Position numbers and translations under genes: made by a program
Assembly (NCBI RefSeq): GCF_001439695.1
Contig: NZ_JYLL01000010.1
Span: forward strand, 62,001-126,000
Reading direction: 5' to 3'
Source of the DNA: Pseudomonas veronii
GTDB lineage: Bacteria; Pseudomonadota; Gammaproteobacteria; Pseudomonadales; Pseudomonadaceae
DNA length: 64,000 bases
Notes under the pieces: generated by a model
Database searches by the model: none
Told to the model about the DNA's origin: nothing
The model's input: only the letters and a program-made list of their open reading frames with translations
Shown here: positions 50,371 to 59,418 of the stretch, piece after piece
Position numbering within the stretch: the first letter of the stretch is position 1
Layout: each line of letters opens with the position of its first letter

Positions 50371-51798
50371 ATGTTTGTATCCGCCATCGCCTTTCGGGCT
50401 GGCGCACCCAAGGTGCAACAGATCGTCGAGGCGTTCAGCCAGGCCATCGAGAACGGCGAATGGGCGCCCGGCAGCAAGTTGCCGTCGGTGCGTGAACTGA
50501 CCCAGACCCTGGGCGTGAGCAAGTTCACCCTCAACGAAGCGCTGGACCGCCTGCGCGGGCGCAACCTGTTGACCTCGAGCCAGGGCCTTGGCCACTTTGT
50601 GACAACAGACATCATCCGCGCCGCCTCGACGAGCTGGGTCGACCTGTTGCCCCAGGACTTGCTCAGCGTGTTACGCCGGCCGTTGGTCACCGTCAATGGA
50701 GATCTGCGCCCCGGTGGCGGGCATTTGCCGGAGGAGTGGCTGAACAGCGAGGCGCTTCGCCAAGCCATGCGTAGCGTGGTGCGCGCGCCGTCGCTGCGCC
50801 TTGCCGGGATGGGCACGCCGGCCGGGTTCCTGCCGTTGCGCCAGGCACTGCAACACAAACTGCATGCCGAAGGGTTGTCGGTACCGGTGGAGCAAATCAT
50901 CACCACGCCCAACACCCTGCAAGGCCTGGACATGCTCATGCGCTTGCTCGCCCGCCCCGGCGACACGGTGCTGCTCGACGCGCCCTGCTACTTCAACTTC
51001 CACGCCAACCTGGCCCTGCACGGGGTCAAGGTGGTGACGATCGAGCGGCGCCCGGATGGCTTCGATTTCGACGCCCTCGAACAGTTGCTGGCCGAACATC
51101 GCCCCAGCCTGTACCTCACCACCAGTGTGTTGCATAACCCCACCGGGCACTCTTTCAGCCCCAGCCAGGCGTTTCGTCTGCTGCAACTGACCCGCCAGTA
51201 CCACTGCCATATCGTCGAGGATGACCTCTACGGCGACCTGCATCCCAACCCGCCGCCGCGCCTGGCCACCATCGCCGGCCTGGACCAGGTCACCTACCTG
51301 TCGGGCTTCTCGAAAATCCTCAGCGCCAACACCCGCGTCAGCTACGTGGTGGCCGCGCCGCAACTGGCGGCCAACCTGACCCATATGAAGTTGATGAGCG
51401 GCGGCGTGACCTCGGAGCTGTTCGAGCAGATCGTCTACCGCATGCTCAGCGAAGGCAGTTACGCCCGACACCGCAAGCGCATGGTGCAGCGCTTGCTGGA
51501 AGCCGGTGCGCGTGTCGAACAATGGCTCAAGCGCTGCGGCTGTCAATTGCCGATGGCGTATGAAGGCGGCATGTTCATCTGGGCCCGCCTGCCGCCGGGG
51601 GTGAACGGCGAACAGTTGGCCCAGGAGGCGTTGAAGCAGAACATGGTGCTGGCGCCGGGGGCATTGTTCGGCTACGACCCGGCGCTGCCTGATTCGATGC
51701 GCTTCAATGTGGCCCACAGTGACGGGCCCGGGGTGCAACAAGCCTTCGAAACGCTGTTGCTCAAGGCTGTGCGCGAGCCGCGATCACTATCGACATAA
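50371..51798 (+). CDS. MocR-type GntR regulator with aminotransferase domain
   Basis: 475 residues: GntR winged helix (QQIVEAFSQAIENGEWAPGSKLPSVRELTQTLGVSKFTLNEALDRLR) and a class-I aminotransferase fold with the PLP pocket (IVEDDLYGDLH, the Lys in LSGFSKILSANTRVSYV). MocR proteins sense PLP or amino acids. Divergent from LysE at 49596. The lysine expected to bind PLP is present. Confidence 0.93.
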   Translation: MFVSAIAFRAGAPKVQQIVEAFSQAIENGEWAPGSKLPSVRELTQTLGVSKFTLNEALDRLRGRNLLTSSQGLGHFVTTDIIRAASTSWVDLLPQDLLSVLRRPLVTVNGDLRPGGGHLPEEWLNSEALRQAMRSVVRAPSLRLAGMGTPAGFLPLRQALQHKLHAEGLSVPVEQIITTPNTLQGLDMLMRLLARPGDTVLLDAPCYFNFHANLALHGVKVVTIERRPDGFDFDALEQLLAEHRPSLYLTTSVLHNPTGHSFSPSQAFRLLQLTRQYHCHIVEDDLYGDLHPNPPPRLATIAGLDQVTYLSGFSKILSANTRVSYVVAAPQLAANLTHMKLMSGGVTSELFEQIVYRMLSEGSYARHRKRMVQRLLEAGARVEQWLKRCGCQLPMAYEGGMFIWARLPPGVNGEQLAQEALKQNMVLAPGALFGYDPALPDSMRFNVAHSDGPGVQQAFETLLLKAVREPRSLST

Positions 51799-51802
51799 AG
51801 GC

Positions 51803-52468
51803 TCATCGGCGATGCGCCAACGACCTGACGCAGCGATCCCCCAGGCTTTGCACGCCCTGCACGAGCACCACCAACACCACCACCGTCACCACCATGATCT
51901 GGTTGTTGAAACGCTGGTAGCCGTAGCGAATCGCCAAGTCGCCCAACCCACCGCCGCCGATCACCCCGGCCATGGAGGAAAAGCCGATCAGCATCACCAG
52001 GGTCAACGTGACCCCGGCCACCAGCGCCGGCAAGGCTTCGGGCAGCAGCACCTTGAAAATCACATGGCGGATATCGCCGCCCATGGCCACGATCGCCTCG
52101 ATGCGGCCCTTGTCCACGTCATCCAGGGCGGTCTCGACGATGCGTGCGAAAAACGGAAAAGCACCGATGGTGATCGGCACCACCGCCGCCGTGCTGCCCA
52201 GGGTGGTGCCGACAATCAGGCGGGTCAGCGGAATCAGCGCGATCAGCATCACCACAAACGGCAGCGAACGCCCGAGGTTGATCACCGCACCCAACGCACG
52301 GTTGAGCCTTGGCAGCGGGAACAGCCCACCCGCGCGGCTGATAAACAGCAGCACGCCCAACGGCAGGCCGATCAACAAGGTGAACAGCCCCGCCAGCAGC
52401 ACCATGTACAGGGTTTCGCCGGTGGCGTTGAGCAGCAGTTGGAGAACTTCATCCCAGTCGGTTTTCAT
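51803..52468 (-). CDS. ABC permease, MetI-like
   Basis: 221 residues, five helices, with the MetI-type pattern [25 protein letters not shown] and [18 protein letters not shown] (EAA loop). It overlaps the ATPase gene by 4 bases. Forms the membrane channel of a D/L-methionine-type importer. It is the last gene of the minus-strand operon. Confidence 0.93.
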   Translation of the reverse strand: MKTDWDEVLQLLLNATGETLYMVLLAGLFTLLIGLPLGVLLFISRAGGLFPLPRLNRALGAVINLGRSLPFVVMLIALIPLTRLIVGTTLGSTAAVVPITIGAFPFFARIVETALDDVDKGRIEAIVAMGGDIRHVIFKVLLPEALPALVAGVTLTLVMLIGFSSMAGVIGGGGLGDLAIRYGYQRFNNQIMVVTVVVLVVLVQGVQSLGDRCVRSLAHRR

Positions 52469-53211
52469 CCCGCCCTCACCACCTGCAGGTTGGGCGCCAG
52501 CGCACGGCCCAGGCGCGAGGACGGGTCGGCCTGCAGTTGCAGCAGCGTGCCGCTTTCCACCACGCGCCCCGCCGCCAGGGAAACCGCGCTGTCGCAGATC
52601 GCCTTGACCACGTCCAGCTCATGGGTGATCAACACGATGGTCACCCCCAGTTGCCGGTTGATATCGCGCAACAGCGCCAGGATCGAAGCGGTGGTTTCCG
52701 GGTCCAGGGCGCTGGTGGCTTCATCCGACAATAAATACGCCGGGCGCGCGGCCAGTGCGCGAGCGATGCCGACACGCTGCTTCTGCCCACCGGAGAGTTG
52801 CGACGGAAACGCCGCCGCCTTGTCGCTCAAGCCAACCAACGCCAGCAACTGTGCCACCCGCGCGACGCGCTCGGCCTTGGGCACCCCGGCAATCTCCAAC
52901 GGCACCGCGACGTTATCCGCCACGTTGCGCGAGTGCAGCAGGTTGAACCCCTGGAAGATCATGCCGATGCGCTGGCGTTGCTGGCGCAGCGCCTTGCCGG
53001 TTAACCGGGTCAGGTCCTGGCCATCCATGAGGATGCGCCCGGACGTCGGCCGCTCCAACAGATTAAGGCAGCGCAGCAACGTGCTTTTACCGGCGCCGCT
53101 GCGGCCGACGATGCCAAAGATCGAACCATCGGCGATCTGCAACGACACGTTGTCCAGCGCCGCCGGCTGGCCGTCGGCGTAGGTTTTGCTGACACCCTCG
53201 ACGACGATCAT
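52465..53211 (-). CDS. ABC ATPase, MetN-like
   Basis: 248 residues, short for MetN because the C-terminal NIL (methionine-sensing) domain is missing. Walker [11 protein letters not shown], signature [15 protein letters not shown], Walker [16 protein letters not shown] and the His in [10 protein letters not shown] are intact. It overlaps the binding-protein gene (53208-53999) by four bases. The absence of NIL means it cannot be trans-inhibited by methionine and supports another substrate. Confidence 0.92.
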   Translation of the reverse strand: MIVVEGVSKTYADGQPAALDNVSLQIADGSIFGIVGRSGAGKSTLLRCLNLLERPTSGRILMDGQDLTRLTGKALRQQRQRIGMIFQGFNLLHSRNVADNVAVPLEIAGVPKAERVARVAQLLALVGLSDKAAAFPSQLSGGQKQRVGIARALAARPAYLLSDEATSALDPETTASILALLRDINRQLGVTIVLITHELDVVKAICDSAVSLAAGRVVESGTLLQLQADPSSRLGRALAPNLQVVRAG

Positions 53212-53999
53212 TCGAGCGCCACCGGGATCACCGAACCGGCATATTTCTCGCTGATGAACTTGGCCACCGCCGGCGAGCGCAGGTCTTTGGCCAGTTGCTG
53301 GATGCGCGGGTCCTGCGCCAGTTTGGGCGTGGTCACCAGAATATTTGCGTAAGGGTTGCCCTGAGCCTTCTCCAGCCCCAGCGCATCCTTGGCCGGTTGC
53401 AGCCCGGCTTCCAGGGCGAAGTTGCCATTGATCACTGCCAGGTCGACATCCTCCAGCGCCCGGGGAATCTGCGGCGATTCGATTTCCAGGATCTTCAGGT
53501 GCTTGGGGTTCTCGGCGATATCCTTGGGGGTGGCCTGGTCCTTGGACGCATCGTTGAAGCCCGGCTTGAGGGTGATCAGGCCATTGGCTTGCAACAGGTA
53601 CAGGGCGCGGCTGAGGTTGGTGACGTTATTCGGCACGGCGACGGTGCCTTTGTCCGGCACCTGGTCGAAGCGGGTGTGGCGGTGCGAATAGATCCCCAAC
53701 GGTTCGATATGCACGGTGGCGGCTACCGCGAACGTCTGGCCGAGCGCCTGTTCCTGGGCCTTGAGATACGGCAGGTGCTGGAAGTAATTGGCGTCGACAT
53801 CGCCATGGGCCAGCAACTCATTGGAGTTCACGCCGCTGGGAATCTCGATGATGTTCAGCTTCAGGTCCGGGTCGAGCTTCTGCACGTATTCGAGGATTTG
53901 CGCATGGGGAATCGGGTCGGCAGCGACGCGCAAGGCATCGGCGGCCGCCACATTGAAAGCGCTCAGCAAGGCCGCCAGGGTTAGTGTGAAGGTCTTCAA
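53208..53999 (-). CDS. ABC substrate-binding protein, MetQ/NlpA-like
   Basis: 263 residues from a TTG at 53999, with AGGAG 9 bases upstream; no ATG is in a suitable place. Signal peptide [20 protein letters not shown] without a lipobox Cys, so it is periplasmic and soluble, unlike MetQ lipoproteins. NlpA fold: [44 protein letters not shown] and [17 protein letters not shown]. The next gene upstream is the dioxygenase, so the imported compound is probably its substrate or a related sulfur compound. Confidence 0.9.
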   Translation of the reverse strand: MKTFTLTLAALLSAFNVAAADALRVAADPIPHAQILEYVQKLDPDLKLNIIEIPSGVNSNELLAHGDVDANYFQHLPYLKAQEQALGQTFAVAATVHIEPLGIYSHRHTRFDQVPDKGTVAVPNNVTNLSRALYLLQANGLITLKPGFNDASKDQATPKDIAENPKHLKILEIESPQIPRALEDVDLAVINGNFALEAGLQPAKDALGLEKAQGNPYANILVTTPKLAQDPRIQQLAKDLRSPAVAKFISEKYAGSVIPVALE

Positions 54000-54015
54000 C
54001 AGAGTGATCTCCTGA

Positions 54016-55047
54016 TCAGGCGGACAGTGCATGGGGCAGTGTGGCGTCGGCGTAGAAACGCTGGGCCACATCCGGGTGGGAACGCAGGCGGCCCTTGAGG
54101 TAGTTCCAGCCGACGTCGCGCAGCAACGGGTTGCGCGGGTCGCTGGTGGGGCCGTGGGCATCGCGCAGCAGTTCGGGCGCCAGCGGGTACACCGGCACCA
54201 CCGCATCCAGCTGCGCGCCGAGGAAAAATGCCAGGGACACGCGCTCGCGGCCCACCGGCGGCGACACCACGCGGTGGACCGTAGCGCGCAGATAGCCGTT
54301 ACTGGCCAGCTCGAGCAATTCGCCGATATTCACCACCAGCGTGTCGGGCCGCGGCGCGGCGTCGATCCAGCGCCCCTCCTCCACTTCCACCTGCAAACCG
54401 GCCTGCTGGTCTTGCAGCAGGAAACTCAGGAAGCCGGAGTCCTTGTGCGCGCCAACGCCCTGGCGACTCTGCCCGGCGTGGCGACCGGGGTAGCGGATCA
54501 GCTTGATATGTTCGTTGGGCTTGTCGCCGTACAGCGCGTCGAACGCATTTTCGGGCAGGGACAAGGCCTGGGCGAACGCGCGCAGCAGGCGCAACGACAT
54601 CCGGGTCATCGCGTGCTGCCAGGCCAACACCCGAGGTTTGAGCTCGGGCAGCGCCGCCGGCCATTGATTGGGGCCTTGCAGGCGCGCCCAGGCCGCGGGG
54701 TGTTGCGCGACGGCCAAGGGTTCTCGCTCGGCACCGACGTCGAACTGCTCACGCAGGTCCGGCTGGCCCCGGGTGATTTCCGAGGCCGCGCGGTTATAGC
54801 CGCGAAAGTGCGGAGAGTTGATCATCCCGACGGCCAGCTTGTCTGCCTCGGGCAAGGCGAAAAAAGCCCGCGCCTGCTGCTGCACCTCGGCCAGCAATGC
54901 CGGGGCGATACCGTGACCGGTGAGGTAGAAGAAGCCGACATGCCGCGCCGCAAAACGCAGCTCATCGAGAAACGCGCTGCGCTGCGCCGGGCTGCCATCG
55001 AGCAGCGACAGGTCCAGCAGCGGCAAGGCGGTGATTGATTGCAGCAT
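54016..55047 (-). CDS. Isopenicillin-N-synthase-like Fe(II)/2-oxoglutarate dioxygenase
   Basis: 343 residues from the ATG at 55047. N-terminal DIOX_N (PLLDLSLLDGSPAQRSAFLDELRFAARHVGFFYLTGHG) and the C-terminal jelly roll with the iron triad H-x-D (GAHKDSG) and a distal His (ATVHRVVS), plus the R-x-S 2-oxoglutarate site (RERVSLAFFLG). First gene of an operon with MetNIQ-like transport genes, 16 bases upstream of the binding protein. A role in oxidising an imported sulfur or amino-acid compound is inferred. Confidence 0.92.
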   Translation of the reverse strand: MLQSITALPLLDLSLLDGSPAQRSAFLDELRFAARHVGFFYLTGHGIAPALLAEVQQQARAFFALPEADKLAVGMINSPHFRGYNRAASEITRGQPDLREQFDVGAEREPLAVAQHPAAWARLQGPNQWPAALPELKPRVLAWQHAMTRMSLRLLRAFAQALSLPENAFDALYGDKPNEHIKLIRYPGRHAGQSRQGVGAHKDSGFLSFLLQDQQAGLQVEVEEGRWIDAAPRPDTLVVNIGELLELASNGYLRATVHRVVSPPVGRERVSLAFFLGAQLDAVVPVYPLAPELLRDAHGPTSDPRNPLLRDVGWNYLKGRLRSHPDVAQRFYADATLPHALSA

Positions 55048-55553
55048 CGGCGGCTCACTCCATGAACGTCTTGGGGGAGCAACCAAGCTAAACGATCTTA
55101 AAAATCGGTAATAAATACCTTTTTAGAATTAGCTTAAGCCGTCGTCGGATCCGGGCGGACCGCGCAGGTAAAGCGCAGAATCGACAGCACCGGGCAGGCG
55201 TCGGTGGCGCCGAGCTGCAGTGATCCGATGCTGGCTTCGCTGGCAAATTCCTGGCGGTTTAAGGCAATTAGTCGCCCCGTCACCCGGCCTCATTTATAGA
55301 AAAATTAAATCGCCATTGGCCTAAAAACCAATTGACCTAAGATACTTATCGCACACTAACAATCTGCACTAGCATATGTGTACACCCATGCAAACGCCCC
55401 ACCCGCAACACCTCCCTCCCACCCCGCCGCAGCCTTTAGAATAAAGCTACGAATGTTAAAATTTGTCACGTTTTGGCGGAATCAATTCGATTAGTATCTA
55501 ACGCTAGCGGCGATTGAACTGTCGGCCTTGCATGCCAGAAAAGGGAGTAGGTG
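55048..55553. other. AT-rich intergenic region before the three-gene signalling operon
   Basis: About 500 bases, visibly richer in A/T from 55300 than flanking genes. Besides the remnant at 55134-55284 it contains an imperfect inverted repeat ATTGG/CCAAT (55315-55319 and 55328-55332). The operon promoter probably lies between 55400 and 55540. No other gene is supported. Confidence 0.45.
55134..55284 (-). pseudogene. Possible short gene or 3' remnant
   Basis: A minus-strand frame ending at TAA 55134-55136 reads TGRLIALNRQEFASEASIG, then LQLGATDACPVLSILRFTC. A GTG near 55280 follows a GAGG-like sequence, which would give a 48-residue protein. The codons suit the genome, but length and lack of family recognition keep this uncertain. 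Confidence 0.3.
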
Positions 55554-56270
55554 ATGCATTTTTCCAACGTCCTCGCTATTGCACGGACTGCGTCTAAAAC
55601 TGAGGATTTCAGAGCACTTATAGTTCGTACTGTACCGAATGATTTAAAAGTCGATACACGCAGCTACGGTCAACTAGTCGGTCATCATGAAGATCACGCC
55701 GATTATCGCGCCATCGTCATAGAAATCGACACGCCTTCTGCCAGCAATCAAACCCTGGACATCATAAAAAAAACCAGGCATAAAAACCCGACTGGCCTGA
55801 TAGTTGTCTTCATCACGTTCGCCTCTACTCAAAGTAAAACCAAATATTATTTGGCCGGCGCGGACTACTGCCTAAAAGTCACCGAAACCTCCCCTGAAGA
55901 AAAGTTGAGTTTAGTCGAGGCGTTTCTCAATGAAACGTATCGCTTGGACTGCTGCAAACTTATTCTCGATCAGGACCGGATGTGCATTTACGGCAACGGT
56001 CAGAAACTTGAGATTTCCTTCATCGAAATGAAAGTTCTCGAGGCACTGATCTATAACCGACTGCTCAGTCACGATGAAATCGCCAATGTTATGGGGCTCA
56101 ACACCAAATTCTACGACTCCCGAGCCCTGGAAAAATCCATCAGCCGCCTGCGCAGCAAAATCAAGGCGCGCTATGGCGAAAATATCATTCAGAACATCCG
56201 TGGCTACGGTTACAAGTTGAGCCGTGGAATTATTTCCGCCCAGTATTTGCACCCAACCCAGGAGAGATAG
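55554..56270 (+). CDS. OmpR/PhoB-like regulator with degenerate receiver
   Basis: 238 residues from the ATG at 55554. The first about 125 residues fold like a receiver (DYRAIVIEIDTPS, FITFASTQSKTKYYLAGADYCLKV). Aligning GADYCLK and the Pro in EIDTP, the phospho-acceptor position is Glu (E-I-D-T-P) in place of Asp, and the usual acidic pair near the N-terminus is missing. The conserved Lys and the Thr/Ser of the switch are kept. The C-terminal winged helix (about 140-225: LEISFIEMKVLEALIYNRLLSHDEIANVM, RLRSKIKARYGENIIQNIRGYGYKL) is intact. It should bind DNA without phosphorylation, perhaps in a locked active state. Confidence 0.8.
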   Translation: MHFSNVLAIARTASKTEDFRALIVRTVPNDLKVDTRSYGQLVGHHEDHADYRAIVIEIDTPSASNQTLDIIKKTRHKNPTGLIVVFITFASTQSKTKYYLAGADYCLKVTETSPEEKLSLVEAFLNETYRLDCCKLILDQDRMCIYGNGQKLEISFIEMKVLEALIYNRLLSHDEIANVMGLNTKFYDSRALEKSISRLRSKIKARYGENIIQNIRGYGYKLSRGIISAQYLHPTQER

Positions 56271-56274
56271 CGTC

Positions 56275-57030
56275 GTGAATAACGAGAAAATATCGCCTGT
56301 CACAATAGCCCAACCCAAGCTCTTCAGACAAGCGATAGTTGAGCGCAGTTGCGCACTTTGGGGCAATGAGATTCGCGTAACCAGCGCACATAATCTGCTC
56401 AATCTCCCAGAGCATTCGCAGCCTTTGTATCGCGCTCAACTTAAATGCGCCTACCGTGACGCCCTGTCGCGCATCGACCCACGCATGACTGCCGATTTCA
56501 GCCATTTACCACTTGCTTCTGCACAGCCGGTGACTCATAAATTTCTGCGCATCGAGCAATCAACGCTTATGTCCGAAGACACGCTCAAGGAACTTATCCA
56601 GGTCGCGCATGTCTTGGAAAGCTATAAGCAGCAACTCGTTATCACTATAGAAAACCCCTTGGACGCACTTCCCGGCCCCGCAGAACGCCGCGCGATGGTG
56701 CGCCAACTGTATAACCTCAAAGACCGCAGCAGTATCAAGCTTGCCTACAATAACTACACTCTGGATACAAAGCAGGCCGACCTATTGATCGAACTGAAAC
56801 TCTATGACTATATAAAAATGCCATTTCCGGATGTGCTCCTGAGACTCAGCCTGAATATACGCTCGGATCTGTTCGACCGGCTCTACGACCGCATGTTAGA
56901 GCTGATAAGCACCAGCCGAGCCTCATTCATTGCAGACAAAGTTGAATTCTCTGACAGTGCAACACTCGCTAAGCGTTTGCCTTTCAATTACTTTCAGGGC
57001 GGTTATTACTCGCCGGCCGAAAATGTATAA
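56275..57030 (+). CDS. Degenerate EAL-domain-like protein
   Basis: 251 residues from the GTG at 56275 (GGAGA 9 bases upstream), 4 bases after the regulator. The whole length corresponds to an EAL barrel: FLRIEQSTLMSEDTLKELIQ, LVITIENP, IKLAYNNYT, LYDYIKMPF and FIADKVEFSD, NYFQGGYYSP. At each catalytic point the residue is changed: DDFG becomes AYNN, AEGVE becomes ADKVE, and no EAL signature is found. It should not cleave c-di-GMP but may bind it or a partner. Codons are AT-richer than average. Confidence 0.72.
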   Translation: MNNEKISPVTIAQPKLFRQAIVERSCALWGNEIRVTSAHNLLNLPEHSQPLYRAQLKCAYRDALSRIDPRMTADFSHLPLASAQPVTHKFLRIEQSTLMSEDTLKELIQVAHVLESYKQQLVITIENPLDALPGPAERRAMVRQLYNLKDRSSIKLAYNNYTLDTKQADLLIELKLYDYIKMPFPDVLLRLSLNIRSDLFDRLYDRMLELISTSRASFIADKVEFSDSATLAKRLPFNYFQGGYYSPAENV

Positions 57031-57060
57031 ACCTCAACCCATAGGACCATGGTAACCACT

Positions 57061-57732
57061 ATGAGCTCACTCAAAAAACACCTATCCACCACTACGCCCA
57101 CCTTTATTCCGCTGCCCGACTTTGCGTCGCATGCGGAGTTACTCTATGGCGATATCGCTTGCCCGCTGCGAACCAAGACAGCAGAAACCCAGGCAACCAG
57201 CACGCCATTGTTTGGCAACCAGTATTTCAATTCGCACTACACTAACAATTCAACGATCGAAAAACCCGACAGCGCCAATAACGCATCAACGCCGGTCATT
57301 TACAAAACATTGCAACCCTACAATAAACTGGAACTAAACGTTCAACTCCACAGCACCGACAGGCCTCAAAAAGCGCTGGCGACCCAGACCGAAAAACCTC
57401 CGCTACAGGCACCCGACTACTGGACCTTTACACAACATGATCGAATGTTGGTCAAGGGTGGTTTACGCATTTCCTTGACCACGATCGAGTCAGCACTTAT
57501 CAAAAAAATGTTACATCATGAAGAACGCGTGGTGAGTAAAGAAGAACTTATTCGCAATATTGGTCGTGAACCTGAGTTGTATCGCGGCCTGGAAATGTGC
57601 CTCAGCCGACTTCAGGAAAAATTCAAGCGCGTCAACGATGGCGAGCGTTTGTTCCGTTCGGTGAGAAATCGGGGCTATTGCTTGACCCAGAGGATAAAAA
57701 ACCCCCTGGAACTCGCCCAGCAGTTTCGCTGA
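57061..57732 (+). CDS. Winged-helix DNA-binding protein with disordered N-terminus
   Basis: 223 residues from the ATG at 57061 (57049 is another possible start; AGGA is only 3 bases before it). The N-terminal half is low-complexity, rich in Thr, Asn and Ser. The C-terminal half (about 125-215) has the OmpR-type winged helix: DRMLVKGGLRISLTTIESALIKKMLHHEERVVSKEELIRNIG, LSRLQEKFKRVNDGERLFRSVRNRGYCL. No receiver is present. Third gene of the AT-rich operon and likely partner of the first regulator, upstream of the exopolysaccharide locus. Confidence 0.75.
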   Translation: MSSLKKHLSTTTPTFIPLPDFASHAELLYGDIACPLRTKTAETQATSTPLFGNQYFNSHYTNNSTIEKPDSANNASTPVIYKTLQPYNKLELNVQLHSTDRPQKALATQTEKPPLQAPDYWTFTQHDRMLVKGGLRISLTTIESALIKKMLHHEERVVSKEELIRNIGREPELYRGLEMCLSRLQEKFKRVNDGERLFRSVRNRGYCLTQRIKNPLELAQQFR

Positions 57733-57963
57733 AAAAAAATATAATAATTCTAGAGTCGTTAATCTTGGCGTTGATCACGCTCCACTCTCTGCCTTTTTAT
57801 AACAATCCGTCTCACCCAACAGCCACTTAACTATCGCTATGTGCCTGTTATAACTCGTCAGCTACTGCCCCCTGCCGTTGATTAATATCAATCTGTGCGC
57901 GCCTACGCGTGCCTGTCTATTTGGCTGTTTCAATGCCACGCCTCGCTTAAGCCTGCCACCATG

Positions 57964-57976
57964 AGTGGTCACCACT
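57964..57976. promoter_or_regulatory. Palindrome immediately before the sugar transferase
   Basis: AGTGGT-C-ACCACT, a perfect 13-bp palindrome 13 bases before the start at 57989 and next to its ribosome-binding site. It could be an operator or a translational control hairpin. Confidence 0.45.
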
Positions 57977-57988
57977 GGGAGCAGTAGT

Positions 57989-59380
57989 ATGCTGAATAAC
58001 CGGAGAATGCATCGTAACCTAACACCCAAAGGTCTGACCTTTTGGGGGCAGTGGACGCTGGCGTCAAGTTTGGTCGTCACACTGTTATTTGCATTGGTTA
58101 TTTTAAAGACTGGCCAGCTGGAATATCCCTACCGGGTATTGGCTGCCTTTAGCATATTGGCCTCGATCCCGGCCTATATGTTATGTGACGTCTACAGCAA
58201 GAAAGATGATTACGCGGTGGGACTGGGCCGACTCTTCATGGGTTGGTTACTTACCCTGCTGATACTGGTTGCGGTGGGTATTGCCTGCAATGCTAACGCG
58301 TTGTTCCCCCTCGAAATCCTGCTACTGTGGGCGGCGATTAGTTATGCCGTGCTGGCGCTCTGTTACATCCCGATCCACAGTCTTTCCCGCTATTACCACG
58401 GGCAACTTCACGAGCGACATAAATCGCTGATCGTGGGTACCGGTAAACTTGCTGCCGACCTGGCGAAAACACTTTCCCGGCAAAAACGCTCACCGCTGGT
58501 CGGCCTCGTCGGCGCCACGGCGACCGCAGCCCCGGGCGTGCAATCGCAGATACTCGGCGAGCTGCCGGACCTCCCGCAGTTGATCCGGCAGCACGGCATC
58601 CGCAGGCTGTACATCACCCATTCGCTGCAGGAAGCCACCCATATCGAGGCGCTGTACATCAACCTGCTGGAGATCAGCGTCGACGTCATCTGGGTCCCCG
58701 ACCTCAACAACATGCTGCTGCTCAATCACTGCGTGGCCGAGGTGGACGGCCTGCCGGCGATTTTCCTCAATGAAAGCCCGCTGACCAGCCGTCCGACCGC
58801 CGCACTGAGCAAGTCGCTGCTGGACAAAAGCGTGGCCTTGCTCGCGCTCATCCTGCTGAGCCCGCTGCTGTTGCTGTTCGCCGTGCTGATCAAACTGACC
58901 TCCCCCGGCCCGGTGATCTTCAAGCAGGACCGTCACGGCTGGAACGGTCAGGTGATCAAGGTCTGGAAGTTCCGCTCGATGCGCGTGCATGACGACCACG
59001 AAGTACGCCAGGCCAGCCGCCACGATTCACGCATCACCCCCGTGGGGCGTTTCATGCGCCGCACGTCCATCGATGAACTGCCGCAGTTGTTCAACGTGCT
59101 GCAAGGGCACATGGCCCTGGTCGGTCCAAGGCCCCATGCGGTTGCGCACAACGACTACTACTCAGGGAAGATTCACGCGTACATGGCGCGCCACCGTATC
59201 AAGCCCGGTATCACGGGGCTGGCGCAGATCAATGGGTGCCGGGGCGAGACCGAGACCCTGGAGAAGATGCAAAAGCGCGTCGACATCGACCTGCGCTACA
59301 TCAACACCTGGTCACTGTGGCTGGACATCAAGATCCTGCTGAAAACGCCGTTCACACTGCTGTCCAAAGACATTTACTGA
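57989..59380 (+). CDS. Undecaprenyl-phosphate sugar transferase, WcaJ-like
   Basis: 463 residues from the ATG at 57989 (GGGAG 7 bases upstream). N-terminal four or five helices, a CoA-binding-like middle (SLIVGTGKLAADLAKTL, ITHSLQEATHIEAL), and the C-terminal bacterial sugar-transferase domain (KSLLDKSVALLALILLSPLLLLFAVLIKLTSPGPVIFKQDRHGWNG, WKFRSM, DELPQLFNVLQGHMALVGPRP, YMARHRIKPGITGLAQINGCRGET). It starts a repeat unit on undecaprenyl phosphate. It is alone on this strand, facing the export operon, so the rest of the glycosyltransferases must lie outside the window. Confidence 0.94.
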   Translation: MLNNRRMHRNLTPKGLTFWGQWTLASSLVVTLLFALVILKTGQLEYPYRVLAAFSILASIPAYMLCDVYSKKDDYAVGLGRLFMGWLLTLLILVAVGIACNANALFPLEILLLWAAISYAVLALCYIPIHSLSRYYHGQLHERHKSLIVGTGKLAADLAKTLSRQKRSPLVGLVGATATAAPGVQSQILGELPDLPQLIRQHGIRRLYITHSLQEATHIEALYINLLEISVDVIWVPDLNNMLLLNHCVAEVDGLPAIFLNESPLTSRPTAALSKSLLDKSVALLALILLSPLLLLFAVLIKLTSPGPVIFKQDRHGWNGQVIKVWKFRSMRVHDDHEVRQASRHDSRITPVGRFMRRTSIDELPQLFNVLQGHMALVGPRPHAVAHNDYYSGKIHAYMARHRIKPGITGLAQINGCRGETETLEKMQKRVDIDLRYINTWSLWLDIKILLKTPFTLLSKDIY

Positions 59381-59387
59381 GGCAAAC

Positions 59388-59412
59388 AAAGGGGGACTTC
59401 ACGTCCCCCTTT
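59388..59412. terminator. Bidirectional terminator between convergent polysaccharide genes
   Basis: AAAGGGGGAC-TTCAC-GTCCCCCTTT, a perfect 10-bp stem with T runs on both strands. It would end the sugar-transferase and the yjbH-like transcripts. Confidence 0.9.
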
Positions 59413-59418
59413 CCTTGT

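Noticed and set aside
51707..53182. 491-codon plus-strand frame over MetI/MetN
   Set aside because: Shadow; no motif, and the minus strand is a complete importer operon.
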